Source: Avena insularis | Lineage: Eukaryota; Streptophyta; Magnoliopsida; Poales; Poaceae | NCBI GenBank assembly: GCA_023614405.1 | Contig: CM042684.1 | Location: forward strand, 473,937,650-474,001,649 | DNA: 64,000 nt | Reading direction: 5' to 3' | Shown here: positions 20,709 to 32,784 of the stretch, piece by piece | Layout: each line of letters opens with the position of its first letter | Position numbering within the stretch: position 1 is the stretch's first letter | Position numbers and translations under genes: made by a program | The notes under the pieces: generated by a model | What the model was told of the DNA's origin: nothing | Database searches by the model: none | What the model saw: only the letters and a program-made list of their open reading frames with translations

Positions 20709-23700
20709 GTCTCCCACTTGCACTAGAGTCATCCAATCTAGATTACATGGTAATATACCGAACACCCATGGCAGTTTGGTGTTGGTCATGTTTTGCCCTC
20801 GGGAGAGGTTTAGTCAACGGATCCGCCACATTCAGATCTGTGTACTTTGCAAATCTTTATATCCCCATCCTGGATATGTTCTCGAATAGCGTGAAACGCA
20901 GCTTGATATGCTTCAGCTTCTTGTGTGACCTTGGTTCTTGCGCATTGGCTATGGCGCCCATGTTATCACGATAGATAGACATTGGGTCCAGACTTGGAAC
21001 CACACCCAGCTCTGTAATGAACTCTTTCATCCATATCGCTTCTTGTGAAGCCTCAAGCAACCATGTATTCCGATTCAGTTGAAGATCTCGCCACAACGCT
21101 TTGCTTTGCACTCCTCCAGCTAAGCTGCTGCACCATTCAAAATAAATACGTATCCAGTTGTGATTTAGAATCATCCGGATCGGTGTTCCAACTAGCATCG
21201 GTGTAACCATTAACAACGAGCTGTTCATCACCTCCATAAGAAAGAACCACATCCTTAGTTCTTCTCAAGTACTTAAGGATGTTTTTGACCGCTGTCCAAT
21301 GATCCACTCCTGGATCACTTTGATATCTGCTAGTTAGACTAACAGCATATGCGATGTCGGGTCTAGTACATAGCATGGCATACATTAGAGATCCTATGGC
21401 TGAGGCATAGGAAGTCTTACTCATCCTTTCTCTATCTTCTGCCGATGTCGGACTTTGAGTTTTACTCAAGGTCGTATTGGGCAACATGGGCAAGAACCCT
21501 TTCTTGCTATCTTCCATTCCAAACCTCTTTAGAACTTTGTCCAAATATGTACTTTGTGACAATGATATTTGGCGTTTCGATCTATCTCTATAAATCTTTA
21601 TGCCTAATATGTAAGCTGCTTCGCCAAGATCCTTCATTGAAAAACTATTATTCAAATACTCTTTGACACTATTAAGAAGGTCTACATCATTCCCAATCAA
21701 CAATATGTCATCCACATACAGTATTAAGAATGCTACAGAGCTCCCACTCACTTTCTTGTAAATACAAGCTTCTCCATAAGTTTGTATAAAACCAAAATTT
21801 TGATTACCTTATCAAAGCGTTGATTCCAACTTGGGATGCTTGCTTCAATCCATAGATGGACCGTTGAAGCTTGCATACCTTGTTAGCATCTTTAGGATCG
21901 ACAAAACCTTTGGGTTGTATCATATACAACTCTTCATCAATGTCTCCATTGAGGAATGCTGTTTTGACATCCATCTGCCATATCTCATAATCATAATATG
22001 CAGCGATTGCTAACATAATCCTCACAGACTTTAGCTTCGCTACCGGTGAGAAAGTCTCATCGTAGTCAACTCCTTGAATTTGTCGAAACCCTTTTGCGAC
22101 AAGTCGAGCTTTATAAACGATAACATTACCATCAAGATCTGTTTTCTTCTTGAAAATCCATTTGTTCTCGACAGCCTTACCATCCTAAGTCCACCAAAGT
22201 CCATACTTGGTTTTCGTACATGGATCCAATTTGGTTCATGGCTTCTTGCCATTTATTGGAATCTGGGCTCATCATCGCTTCCTCATATGTCTCGGGGTCA
22301 TCGGTGTTGTCCACCAACATGACATTCATAACGGAATCATACCAATCTGGAGTGGTATGAGTTCTTGTTGACCTCCGAGGTTCTGTAGCAACTTCAACCG
22401 AAGTTTCATGATCACCATCATTAACTTCCTCTCTTATTGGTGCAGGCACCACAGGAACTTCTTCCGGTCTTTGCGCTACTCGTAATTCGAGAGAAGGTTC
22501 GACAACCTCGTCGAGTTCTACTTTCCTTCCAGTCACTTCTTTCGAGAGAAATTCCTTCTCTAGAAAGGATCCATTCTTGGCAACGAAGATTTTGCCTTCG
22601 GATCTATGATAGAAGGTATACCCAATAGTTTCCTTCGGGTATCCTATGAAGACGCATTTTTCCGCTTTGGGTTCAAGCTTGTCCGGCTGTAACTTCTTTA
22701 CATAGGCTTCGCATCCCCAAATTTTAAGGAACGACAATTTAGGTTTCTTCCCAAACCATAATTCATACGGTGTCGTTTCAACGGATTTAGATGGTGCCCT
22801 ATTTAAAGTGAATGCGGCTGTTTCTAATGCATAACCCCAAAATGATAGTGGTAAATCAGAAGTGACATCATAGAACGAACCATATCTAAGAGAGTTCGAT
22901 TCTGACGTTCGGACACACCATTACTGTTGTGGTGTTCCGTGGTGTCAACTGAAAGTATTCCACATTTCTTCAAATGCTCGCCAAACTCGTAACTTAGATA
23001 TTCACCTCCACGATCGAGCGTAGAAACTTAATCTTCTTGTTACGTTGATTCTCTACCTCACTTTGAAACTCCTTAAACTTCTCGAAAGTTTCGACTTATG
23101 TTTCATGAAATAGATATACCCATATCTACTCAAATCATCCGTGAAGGTAAGAACATAACGATAACCACAGCGATGCTACACTCATTGGACCACATATCGG
23201 TATGTATGATTTCCAATAAGTCCGTAGCTCGCTCCATCATACCGTAAAATGGAGTCTTAGTCATTTTACCCATCGGACATGCTTCGCATCTTTCAAGTGA
23301 TTCAAAATCAAGTGATTCAAGAAGTCCATCGAATGGAGTTTCTTCATACGCTTCACTCCAATGTGACCAAGGCAGCGATTGCCACATATAGGTCAAATTA
23401 TCGCTTGATTTCAAACGTTTAGCTTCAATGTTATTAATATGTGTATTTCCACTATCGAGATTCAATATGAATAGACCATCTATCAAAGGTGCATGTGCAT
23501 GAAACATGTTACTCATATAAATCGAACAACCATTATTCTCGGATTAAAACAAGTAACCGTCTCGCAATAAACAAGAACCTGATATAATGTTCATGCTTAA
23601 TGAAGGCACCAAATAACAATTATTTAAGTATAAAACTAATCCCGATGGTAGATGAAGAGGTAGCGTGCCGACCGCGATCACATCAACCTTTGATCCGTTT

Positions 23701-25852
23701 CCTACGCGCATCGTCACCTCGTTCTTCGCTAGCTTCCGTTTATTCTGCAGCTCTGTTTGAGTTACAAATATGAGCAACGAACCAGTATCAAATACCCGAG
23801 CACTACTACGAATACTAGTGAGATACACATCAATAACATGTATATCATCGATATACCTTTCTTCTTGATGTTGCCGTTCTTCAAATCTGCCAAGTACCTT
23901 GGGCAATTCCGTTTCGATGACCTTCTCCCTTGCGGTAAAAGCATTCGATTTCAGGCTTAGGTCCAGCCTTGGTCTTCTTCGTGGCAACTTTCTTACCACC
24001 CTTCTTGAAGTGTCCCTTTGCTTAGACTTGCCTTTCTTGAATTTTGTGTTCTTATTTACCATCAACACTTGGTTCTCTTTCTTGATCTCCACTTCGCAGA
24101 TTTTAACATAGCAAATAGTTACGCAACTCTTTGTTCATGTTACGCATGTTGTAGTTCATCACAAAGTTCTTGTAACTTGGTGGTAGTGATTGGAGGATGC
24201 GGTAAACTCCCAAAGTATTAGGAATCACTATACCCAAACTTTGAAGTTTATTTGCGTGCCCGCACATCTTAAGCACATGCTCAGCGGAGCTACCCTCTTC
24301 CATCTTGCGTTAAAGAACTTTTGAAGCTTCATAACTTTCAATTGCCGCATGAGTCTCAAAGATTAATTTGAGATCCTCGACAATATCATATGGATCGACT
24401 CTTCAAACCTTTTACGAGCTCGATTCTAAACCATACAAGATAGCACCTTGAACTATGGAGTCTTGATTCTTCCGAGCGAGGTAAACATTCTTTACTTCAT
24501 CGGTAGCATCAGCTGCAGGTGGGTCACCCAGCGGTGCATCCAGCACATAGGTCAAATTACCAGCTGTGAGGACAATCCTCAAATTGCGGAACCAATCCGC
24601 GAAGTTGCTTCCATTGTTTTTTCAACTTTTCTTTCTCTAGGAACGCATTAAAATTGATGGTAGGAGCTGCCATTGATCTACAACATATTTGCAATAGTTT
24701 AGACTAAGTTTATGACAAATTGAGTTCAAATTAATTAATGAAATTAAACTAGGTGAACTCCCACTCAAAACAACATCCCTCACATTGTTTTAGTGATCAC
24801 ACGAACCAAATCCACTACATCAACACCGATCATCACGAGAGTTGATATAGTTCCAATAATGAACAATCATCATGTTCATCATATCTACTATATGATTCAT
24901 GCTTTACCTTTCGGCGATCCGTGTTCCACGAGGCCATATGTACATGCTAGGCTCGTCAAGATCAAACCTTAGCTTCCGCATAAGCAAATCTGGCTTGCTT
25001 ACGTTGTATTCACCAGCGGAATCAAAGACACCCGATCATCACGTGGTGCTTGAGCGCAAGCTTTGTAGCAGTGCATACTAAGGGTGAACACTTTAGAACT
25101 TGAAATTTATGTGTATGAGGGATCATCTTATAATGCTACCGTCGTCTACTAAGCAATACAAGATGCATAAAGGATTAACATCACATGCAATTCATAATAT
25201 GTGATATGATATGGCCTTTCTTCTTTGTGCTTCCGATCTCCATCTTCAAGCACGAATATGATCTCCATCATCACCGCATAGCATCAAGGTCAATGGCCTT
25301 CTTCATGGTTGTCGCCCACCAGCTTCAACTATTACAACTATTTTGAATAGACACGCAGGTCTTAACAGAAATTAAAGACAACCATATGGCTCCTGCCGGT
25401 TGCCAACTTACAATAAGGAACATTTCATACATCAAATATAATCACAATCATGGCCATATCACATCACTGCACACCCCTGCAAAACAAAGTTAGACGCTTC
25501 TACTTTCTTTGCATATTTTACGTGGTTTGGGGCTTTCAATAAGTGTCGTTCTAACTTACGAACAAGAACCACAACATTGATACTAGCATTGTTGATCACC
25601 CGTTGTAAATTGGATCTTTACTATGCTAGGAGAAAGCAGGCACCATAAAGCCACTTATGCAATACATGTTGCATGTCAAGCGTGGAGCAAGTCTCATGAA
25701 CGATGTCATGTAAGGTTAGCCAGGGACGCTTCATCCCAACATACCGCAAGATGCAAAGTACACGAAAAGCAATCTACAATAAAAGCATCAACGCCAATGA
25801 CCATTGTGTTCTACTCGTCAAGATCTACATATAGACACGGCTCGATACCCTT
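20709..25852 (-). pseudogene. Broken Angela gag-pol
   Basis: Reading on the minus strand, gag remnants come first (about 24300-24100, NTLGVYRILQSLPPSYKNF). Then comes a region around 24090-23545 with a protease-like stretch (VFDTGSLLIFVTQ), and a pre-integrase segment (23516-23130, CEACPMGKMTKTPF). Integrase pieces follow (about 23130-22180). Reverse transcriptase comes in fragments (22250-21804, QMDVKTAFLNGDIDEELY; 21751-21137 with the catalytic LYVDDILLIGND). RNase H is at 21250-20857. Every domain is separated by stops or frameshifts, so this polyprotein is not functional. Confidence 0.85.
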
Positions 25853-27744
25853 TGTAGGGTTCGTAGCATGGAAAACAAATAAGTTCTATCTCATACAAAC
25901 AAACAAGCATAGTTCTATCTTCTAGATTGCAGCAGTCGATGGAATAACTCACCCTCGAAGATTCCAAAGTGTTTAACGAGCAGATTCTCGTGGGTGATGT
26001 AGTCGTACTCTTTCCGATCTCAAGATCGCGTAGATGATCCTTCAGCGCCCACGTTCGCAGCGCTCCGTAGTCGGTCACACGTTCGGTACTCGTGAAGACC
26101 TTCCTCTCCCTTGTTCCAGCAGGCCGGAGGTTGTAGCACTCTCCTCGCGATTCCGGCTGACATGGCGTGGTGCAGGAAGTAGAGGGAAATCATGAGGCTT
26201 CGCCTTAAGCCGGTGTGAGTATGGTGGAGCTTATGAGAGAGGCTATTAGTGGTCTAGTAATTAGACACACCAATTAGAAGGCTCTAAACCAATTAGAAGG
26301 CTCTAAACCGAATAGCTCTAAACCGGGGTCTAGATCTAGGGTTTAGTTTAGAGGATAGGAAACTTGTGTGTCTAGGAGGGGAGCCCTGCCCCTCCTTATA
26401 TAGGTGGGAGGGCTGGCCGGCCAAGGGAGGAGTTCCTCCCAACTCGTCCCTAGGGAGGTCTTGCCGGCCAAGGGAGGAACCCTCCTCCAACTCGGCCTCC
26501 ACCTCTCCTCCTCTTTTCCCACTTCCCAAAACTGCCGTTTGACTTTCAAACTAGCCGTTTGACTTTTCAATTTAGGATTTAAATAAATCCTTTATTTGGG
26601 ACAGCAAGAATACTTAGTACATGATGCAATCATTCCAATATGTAATGACACACTCATGTACCCTTCCCCTTCCGGAGTGCCGGACATTCCGGGACCTTCT
26701 AGAATGTTCCCGATGAAAACACCGGAACCATTCCCCAACTCCGAAATGGGACTTTCCTTATATGAATCTTATTCTCCGGACCATTCCGGATCTCCTCGTG
26801 ATATCCCGGATCCCATCCGAGACTCCGAACAACATTCGGTCTCTTTCTCATAATACCATAACTACTCAAAACAACGTCGAATCCTTAAGTGTGTCTCCCT
26901 ACGGTTCGTGAATTATGCGGACATGATCGAGACACTTCTCCGAACAATAACCAATAGAGGAATCTGGAAATTCATATGGCTCCCACATATTTCTGATTAC
27001 TTTGCGATCGAATGAACCACTTACATACGATACCAATTTCCCTTTGTCTCACGATATGTTACTTATCCGAGGTTATGATCGTCGGTATCTCTGCATACCT
27101 AGTTCATCCTCATTACTGATAAGTACTCTTTTCTCGTTCCCGTGATATGTGATCCCTTGTGACCAAGTCACATGCTTGCAAGCTAATTGGATGACATTTC
27201 ACCGAGAGGGCCCAGAGAATATCTATCCGTCATGTGGATGGACAAATCCCACTCTTGATCCATGTGTTTCAACCAATACTTTCCAAACACTCAATGCCAC
27301 CTTTATAGCCACCCTGTTACGGTGTGGTGTTTGATGACATCAAAGCATCCATCCAGTAAAGGTGATATGCATGATCTCATGGTCGAAGGAATTAGGTTAC
27401 TATGTATCAGAAAGCATATAGCAATTGAACTATTGAAATGACTTGATCTTTATGCTACGCTTGTCTATAGGAGTATGTCCACCATATCATTCTCCTAACG
27501 ATATGATCTTGTTGTTGATAACATCTCAATGTTCATGATAGGGAAACCACAATCATCAATCAACCAACAAGCTAGTGAAGTATAGAGGCTATACTAGGGA
27601 CTTCAAATTAAGTTTACAAATCACACAAGTATTAATGGTTTCCTTGTTAATACTATTATAGCATGAATGTAAACATTTATCATAAACACAAAGATATATA
27701 ATAATAACTATATTTATTATTGCCTCTAGGGCATATCTCCAACA
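25853..27744 (-). repeat. 5' LTR of the Angela-type element
   Basis: It is 1892 bp, the partner of 18802-20708, directly followed by the TCACT target duplication. Confidence 0.92.
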
Positions 27745-27749
27745 TCACT

Positions 27750-29219
27750 TTATGCTGTGATCAATGATGTTTTGTCACTCTGCATGATTATGGCCATTAT
27801 TGCTCTCTTAGTTTGTCGCTCCCAGTCTATTGCTAGCCTCCACAACCAAGTATGAGTTCCACTCATGCATCCAACTCCCTAAACCAAGTTATTCCAAAGA
27901 TTCCACCATACCTACCTACTAGCTTATGCTATTCCAAGTATATTCATGCTTTTGTTTACCTTCCAAATTAAACTTGTTATGTGAAACTAGTGATTAAAGC
28001 TCTCATGAACTTGATGGCACACTTTACTTTTTTGCATCTAATAAACTTGAACCATTGGGTCCTTCTTTGTTGTGTATATGCTTGCGCTTTATAAGTTGAA
28101 ATCAGCAGAACCATGTATCATGGGGAACGCTTTCAACATTGCACTTGTACTTTGTACCCCGTTGATATCATCTTCTTTTGCTTATGGATCCCGACGGTGT
28201 GAAATAAAAGTGGAACTTGTAAGATCATGGAGTTTGTATGTGTGTTAGAGGAACGCCTAGGCCGCTAGCCTAAGCCATGCCTAATCATGGTGGAAACTTG
28301 CAGCATCACCATAATGAGCACTCTATGAAGCATCCTTAATAAAAACCTATGCAAATAGAAAATAAAAAGATCGTTGAGATGCTCATTGTCTGCTTGCCTT
28401 GTCATTTGATTATGGGATAGCTCCTGTATCATGTGCAAGGGGTACCCCGTTGGCAGTTCTTTATGATACATATGTACTTACAATGACAAGAGCTTACTTG
28501 TGACTAAAGTTGAGTAGTATGAGGTTCGGTCTTTGTAAGTAAGGGGCATGAGATTTCGGTTTATAACTTGTCAAGCATATCCTCTTAGTTGTGTCACTTT
28601 AACCTTAATCACCTTCAAGATGCTTATGATAGGGGCAATGAGAGCTGAAAGCTATAAGTACCATAATTTTTGGAAGCTCTTTATGAGACTTGAATCCCTA
28701 CTTCCTTCTATGAAGGCCTTTCTTCCACCATTATATTGAGTCTCCACCTTCTACCTTCATGCACTTACTTTGAGAGCATAGTGTCCATTCTTAGTTCTAT
28801 GTGCATTGTCCCAAGACTAGTTGATTGATGCATAACTTGATATTGATTGTTTTAAACTATTTGTATCTAGTCACTCTTATGAACTTTGAAGGTGTCCTAT
28901 GCATTTATATTTGCACTCTATGAGGGACAAGCTGAATACTATTATGCTATGTTTTCTTTATGTGAAACAAACAAACGTCTTGCAAAGCGTTGTTATTCAT
29001 GAATCTTTTGTTTGTGCCTTTTCATGTTGCATCATAGTTTCTTTGTCTTATTGCTAGAACTTTGTCTTTCATGTTATGATTGAAGTACTATGATCCCAGC
29101 TTTGAATGTTTTACAAATACTTTGATCAAGTCTTTGATGGTGCATGTCACCTCAAAAATTATTCTTCATTTTTATCACTTACCTACTCGAGGACGAGCAG
29201 GAGTTAAGCTTGGGGATGT
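27750..29219 (+). other. Non-coding internal region of the gypsy-type element (right part)
   Basis: This is the continuation of the nested gypsy-type element after the Angela insertion. Only short frames without domains are visible. It ends with CGAGGACGAGCAGGAGTTAA followed by GCTTGGGGATG just before the 3' LTR, the expected polypurine region. Confidence 0.75.
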
Positions 29220-30781
29220 TGATACATTGCAAATGTATCTATAATTTTTGATGTTCCATTCTTGGTTTTATCCACTTTCTTGTGTTTTGTCCACACTTTG
29301 GAGTACTTTACATATGATTTCTTGGACTAACCTATTAACAAGAGCCACAATGCCAACTGTCTGTTTTCTGTTGTTTTTGGTTCCAGGAAAGTCAGAAAAT
29401 GAATATTCTCGTAATTGGACGGGACAAAAGCCAAAGTGCCTATTTTTCCGGAAGTCATCAGATGCCAAAATATGAGACGGAGAAGGGCTGGGGGCAGCCA
29501 CACCACACAGCAGCATGCGGGCTTGGCCCCACCCCCTCGGCCTCTCCTTCCGCCTATATATTGCCCTCGGGATGAAAACCCTAAGCACCCGATCAAAAAT
29601 CCACGAAAGAGTCTATAGCCGCCGTCATCTCCATCCCTAGACCGGGAGGGATCTGAAGCTCTTCCCGGCACCCTGTCAGAGACGAGAATTCACCATGGAG
29701 GCCTTCTTCATCATCATGCAATCCTCTGGTGTGATGCGTGAGTAGTTCATCTCTGGACTACGGGTCCATGTAGTAGCTAGATGGCTGGTTCTCCTCCTTT
29801 GTGCTTCCATGTCTAGATCTTGTGAGCTCCGTTCATGATCAAGATCATCTATTTGTAATTCTGCATGTTGTGTTTGTGGGGATCCGATGGATATTGAGAT
29901 GCTATTTCAGATTGATTATTGATTCTATCATGTCTTTGTTATTTGTGATCTTGCATGCTTTCTGTTGTTAGTAGCTATCTTGGCCAAGTAGATGCTAGCA
30001 ACTCCAAGAGTTAGTATTTATGCTCGATAGTGGGTTCATGCCTCTGGTAATCTGGGGAAGTGACATAAATCTCTAAGGTACTAGATGTGTTGTTGCTACT
30101 AGGGAGAAAACAACAATCATTTGTTCATAGAACAATCGTATTGTTTACTTTACACGCAATTCGTAAAGCAATAATCTGTTGCTTGCAACTTAATACTGGA
30201 GGGGGGTCGGATGATAACCTGAAGGTGGATTATTAGTCATAGATGCAGTTGGATGGCAGTCTATGTATAATGTTGTAATGCCCAATCCAGTTCCAAAGGA
30301 GTCAAGATGATTAGTATATGCATGTATTGCTTTCTCAATGTTTGTCAATTGCCCCGCTGTAATTTGTTCACCCAACATGTTATCTATCTTAAGGAGAGCC
30401 ACCTCTAGTGAACTATGGACCCCGGTCCTTTCTTTTACATTCAATCTATAAACTGTTTAGTGCTTTGTGTTTACTTTCTGCAAACTATTACTTCCTTCCA
30501 TTCGATACGTTTAATCCTTTGTTTTCAGCAAAACCGGTGAGATTGGCAACCTCATCGCAAGTTGGGGATAGAGTTCTGTGGTTGTGTTGTGCAGGTCTCC
30601 ACGTTGCTGCTGGCACCGGTAGTGCGCCCTGCCAACGTTCAGCTAGCTACACCTTTGGGGTGTTTCCTTGCTCCTACTAGATTGATAACCTTGGTTTCAT
30701 ACTGAGGGAAAGCTTGCTGTTGTGCTCATCATACCTTCCTCTTGGGGTTCCCCAACGAGCTCGATATAATTTGGGCCATCA
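29220..30781 (+). repeat. 3' LTR of the nested gypsy-type element
   Basis: It is 1562 bp, TGATACATTGC to GGGCCATCA, followed by the target duplication GATGC at 30782-30786. Confidence 0.92.
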
Positions 30782-30801
30782 GATGCCATAACCAACCCGC
30801 A

Positions 30802-31380
30802 TCAGCCTTTCCGAAAAGACACATCGGGCCTATAATGGTTTTCCCCCAAAAAGTCCACCACGTACAGGTCATTTTTGACATATCCCACGAAAGCGACTTT
30901 TAGAGACTTGCTCCACAAGAGTACCACCAAATTAGCATCAATATAAACTGCAAGGCCCATCTTACCAAGGGCGCGAACTGAAAGTAAATTGTACCCTAGG
31001 GTCTCAACAAGCATGACGTCCACGAGAGATATATCGTGAGCCACCACGACTTTGCCGAGACCCAATACCTCAGATTTTGACTTGTCACCATAGGAGACGG
31101 TTATATGATCATGATTTGGCCGCATCTCCGTGATGATCTCCTTGCTTCTGGTCATGTGACTCGTGCAACCACTATCGAGTACCCATTTAGACCCACCGGA
31201 AGCATAGCCCTCGGACCCTCTTTCCATAAGGCAAGTGGCGTTGTTGTGGATGACGTTCTCATTTGGTGAGTCGAAGAGAGATGATGGAGTCGATGTGGTG
31301 GCTATAGCAGCTACCTCGCGAGAACTATCTGCATCCTCTTCATCTTCACTTGCAGAGGAGTATTCTTCTTGTGCCACCAA
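30802..31380 (-). CDS. Copia aspartic protease region (SIRE-type element)
   Basis: This open frame of 192 codons follows gag. Its N-terminal part is acidic (SSASEDEEDADSS). The catalytic motif of Copia proteases is visible at about residues 68-80 (WVLDSGCTSHMT). The frame ends shortly before the gypsy insertion point and before the HRRLAHANM zinc-binding start of integrase. It would process the Gag-Pol polyprotein. The zinc knuckle of gag (CYNCGDRLHFVAECPY, minus strand near 31540-31490) precedes it in a shifted register. Confidence 0.85.
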   Translation of the reverse strand: MVAQEEYSSASEDEEDADSSREVAAIATTSTPSSLFDSPNENVIHNNATCLMERGSEGYASGGSKWVLDSGCTSHMTRSKEIITEMRPNHDHITVSYGDKSKSEVLGLGKVVVAHDISLVDVMLVETLGYNLLSVRALGKMGLAVYIDANLVVLLWSKSLKVAFVGYVKNDLYVVDFLGENHYRPDVSFRKG

Positions 31381-31547
31381 GACAATCTTGGGTTGCTTCT
31401 TGTAGGGACCATTCTTTTTGATAAATGGCTTCTTCTTAGGTGCCTTGGATTTTTCTTTAAGAATGAGCCTGCCACCATTGTCTTCTCTATTTTGATAAGG
31501 ACACTCGGCTACGAAGTGCAGCCTATCTCCACAATTGTAGCATGTTC

Positions 31548-32336
31548 TCAGTTTTGGGCCACTTTCTCTTCTTCCACTTGACCCATTCTGCGCTCAAGTT
31601 CTGACTTGGCCTTGGCAGGATACTTCCAAAAGTTCCTTGCGTAAAACACCATGTACTCACCATGAGCACGTTTGACTTCATCGGGGCAGTCCATGGAGGC
31701 CCCCTCAAAAGCTCTTTCATCCTCCTCTTGCTCAACAACATTAGCCTTTAGAGCAACATTCACCCCCTTTTGCATTCCAATGGCACGGGCACGGGCATCT
31801 TCAGCGTTCTTTGCAACAACTTTGAATGACGCCATTTCTTGCATGACTTCATTGGATGTCATTTGATGGTAGTTGTGTCTACCTTGCAAGCTCTTCAAGT
31901 CCGTTGGCTCGAAAGGCATTAAGGCACTCACATATTTTCTTTTTATCCACGCATCATCAATGTGAGTGGCTCCATGCTTTCTAAATGTTGTTGCAATGCC
32001 CTTGAGTATTCTATACATGTCTTCATGGTTTTCACCATCCAACATGTAGAATCCTTCAGCTTCATTACTAAGGGCATCATACCTATTCCTTCTCATGCTT
32101 TCATTCCCAATAAAGAGATCGGTGAGGGCATCCCAAGCTTCTTTAGCTGTGTTGAGATGTTCAATGTGGGGCATGTCCTTGGGACCCACATCGAGCTGTA
32201 TCATGTGGTGAGCCGTAGCATTCAATTGGCTGTCCACAACTTCTCTTCTTGTTAGGTTGGTATGATCTCCAATATGAAGACCCTCTTCAATAATCCTCCA
32301 AAGTTCAATAGAGGAGCTGCAAACATGAGACTTCAT
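31548..32336 (-). CDS. Copia gag (SIRE-type element), central part
   Basis: This is a 262-codon frame with the SIRE-type gag opening (MKSHVCSSSIELWRIIEEG) and the conserved helical core (KEAWDALTDLFIGNESM). It stops just before the zinc knuckle because of an apparent one-base loss in a run of A near 31550, so the nucleocapsid part is out of frame. Gag forms the virus-like particle. An N-terminal piece (32732-32526) lies upstream, separated by a stop. Confidence 0.85.
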   Translation of the reverse strand: MKSHVCSSSIELWRIIEEGLHIGDHTNLTRREVVDSQLNATAHHMIQLDVGPKDMPHIEHLNTAKEAWDALTDLFIGNESMRRNRYDALSNEAEGFYMLDGENHEDMYRILKGIATTFRKHGATHIDDAWIKRKYVSALMPFEPTDLKSLQGRHNYHQMTSNEVMQEMASFKVVAKNAEDARARAIGMQKGVNVALKANVVEQEEDERAFEGASMDCPDEVKRAHGEYMVFYARNFWKYPAKAKSELERRMGQVEEEKVAQN

Positions 32337-32525
32337 TAAGAATTGTCATTGATTAAAAGAGGATGCAGTAAGCTTGGGTGGATCACCCCTATTGTTTATA
32401 TGAGGATGAGGGATAGGTGGGTCGGGGGAATATACGTGACGAACCTCACTATATTCCTCCTTACCACTTCCTTTCTTGGAGGTGGAACCATTATGTTTTT
32501 CACCTACCACTTCATCATCCTTGGA

Positions 32526-32732
32526 TCAGGTGTTAGCCTTATCCTTGGATGATGGTGTGGCGGCCTCAGAGGAGGATGGAGATGGGGCTATGGATGATGT
32601 GAGACGAGCAATCATTTGATTCATCTCCTCCATCTTGGCCTCAAAGGATTTCAACAAGGTTGTTTCCAACGTCTTGAGGTTATCCATTGTGACCTTATCC
32701 ACAGCCCCATCCCCATCTCCCTTGGTACCCAT
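32526..32732 (-). CDS. N-terminal part of SIRE gag
   Basis: This short frame begins MGTKGDGDGAVDKV, about 53 bases downstream of the 5' LTR, and includes a coiled-coil-like stretch (LLKSFEAKMEEMNQMIARL). A stop separates it from the gag core, so it is most likely the decayed start of the same protein. Confidence 0.6.
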   Translation of the reverse strand: MGTKGDGDGAVDKVTMDNLKTLETTLLKSFEAKMEEMNQMIARLTSSIAPSPSSSEAATPSSKDKANT

Positions 32733-32770
32733 ACTTCTCTTAGGCGATTAAGCCAGAATAAAGAGTCGGG

Positions 32771-32782
32771 GCTCTGATACCA
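32771..32782 (-). other. Primer-binding site, initiator tRNA-Met type
   Basis: The complement reads TGGTATCAGAGC, the standard Copia primer site, two bases after the LTR end. Confidence 0.93.
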
Positions 32783-32784
32783 AT

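Larger units (their letters stand above)
18802..27744 (-). mobile_element. Angela/BARE-type Copia retrotransposon, complete but decayed
   Basis: The LTRs are 18802-20708 and 25853-27744. On the minus strand they begin TGTTGGAGATATGCCC and end CGAACCCTACA, the signature of the BARE-1/WIS-2/Angela family. The target duplication TCACT is present on both sides (18797-18801 and 27745-27749). The 5' LTR is the right one: left of it, on the minus strand, lies a degenerate initiator-Met primer site (GGTATCGAGCC). Next to the left LTR is the purine tract AAGTGGGAGAC. The total is 8.9 kb, full length for the family. The coding region is broken in many places. Confidence 0.93.
15134..30781 (+). mobile_element. 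Non-autonomous gypsy-type LTR retrotransposon nested in SIRE integrase
   Basis: Two LTRs (15134-16717 and 29220-30781) start TGATACATTGC and end GGGCCATCA. The insertion is flanked by GATGC on both sides (15129-15133 and 30782-30786). A tRNA-Asp primer site (TGGCGCCGTTGCCGGGGA, 16729-16746) follows the left LTR, and a purine-rich tract (AAGCTTGGGGATG) precedes the right one, giving plus orientation. Without the Angela insertion inside it, the element is about 6.7 kb. Its internal region contains one ORF and no reverse transcriptase or integrase, so it must have been mobilised by enzymes of a relative. It resembles Athila-type non-coding internal regions. Confidence 0.9.
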
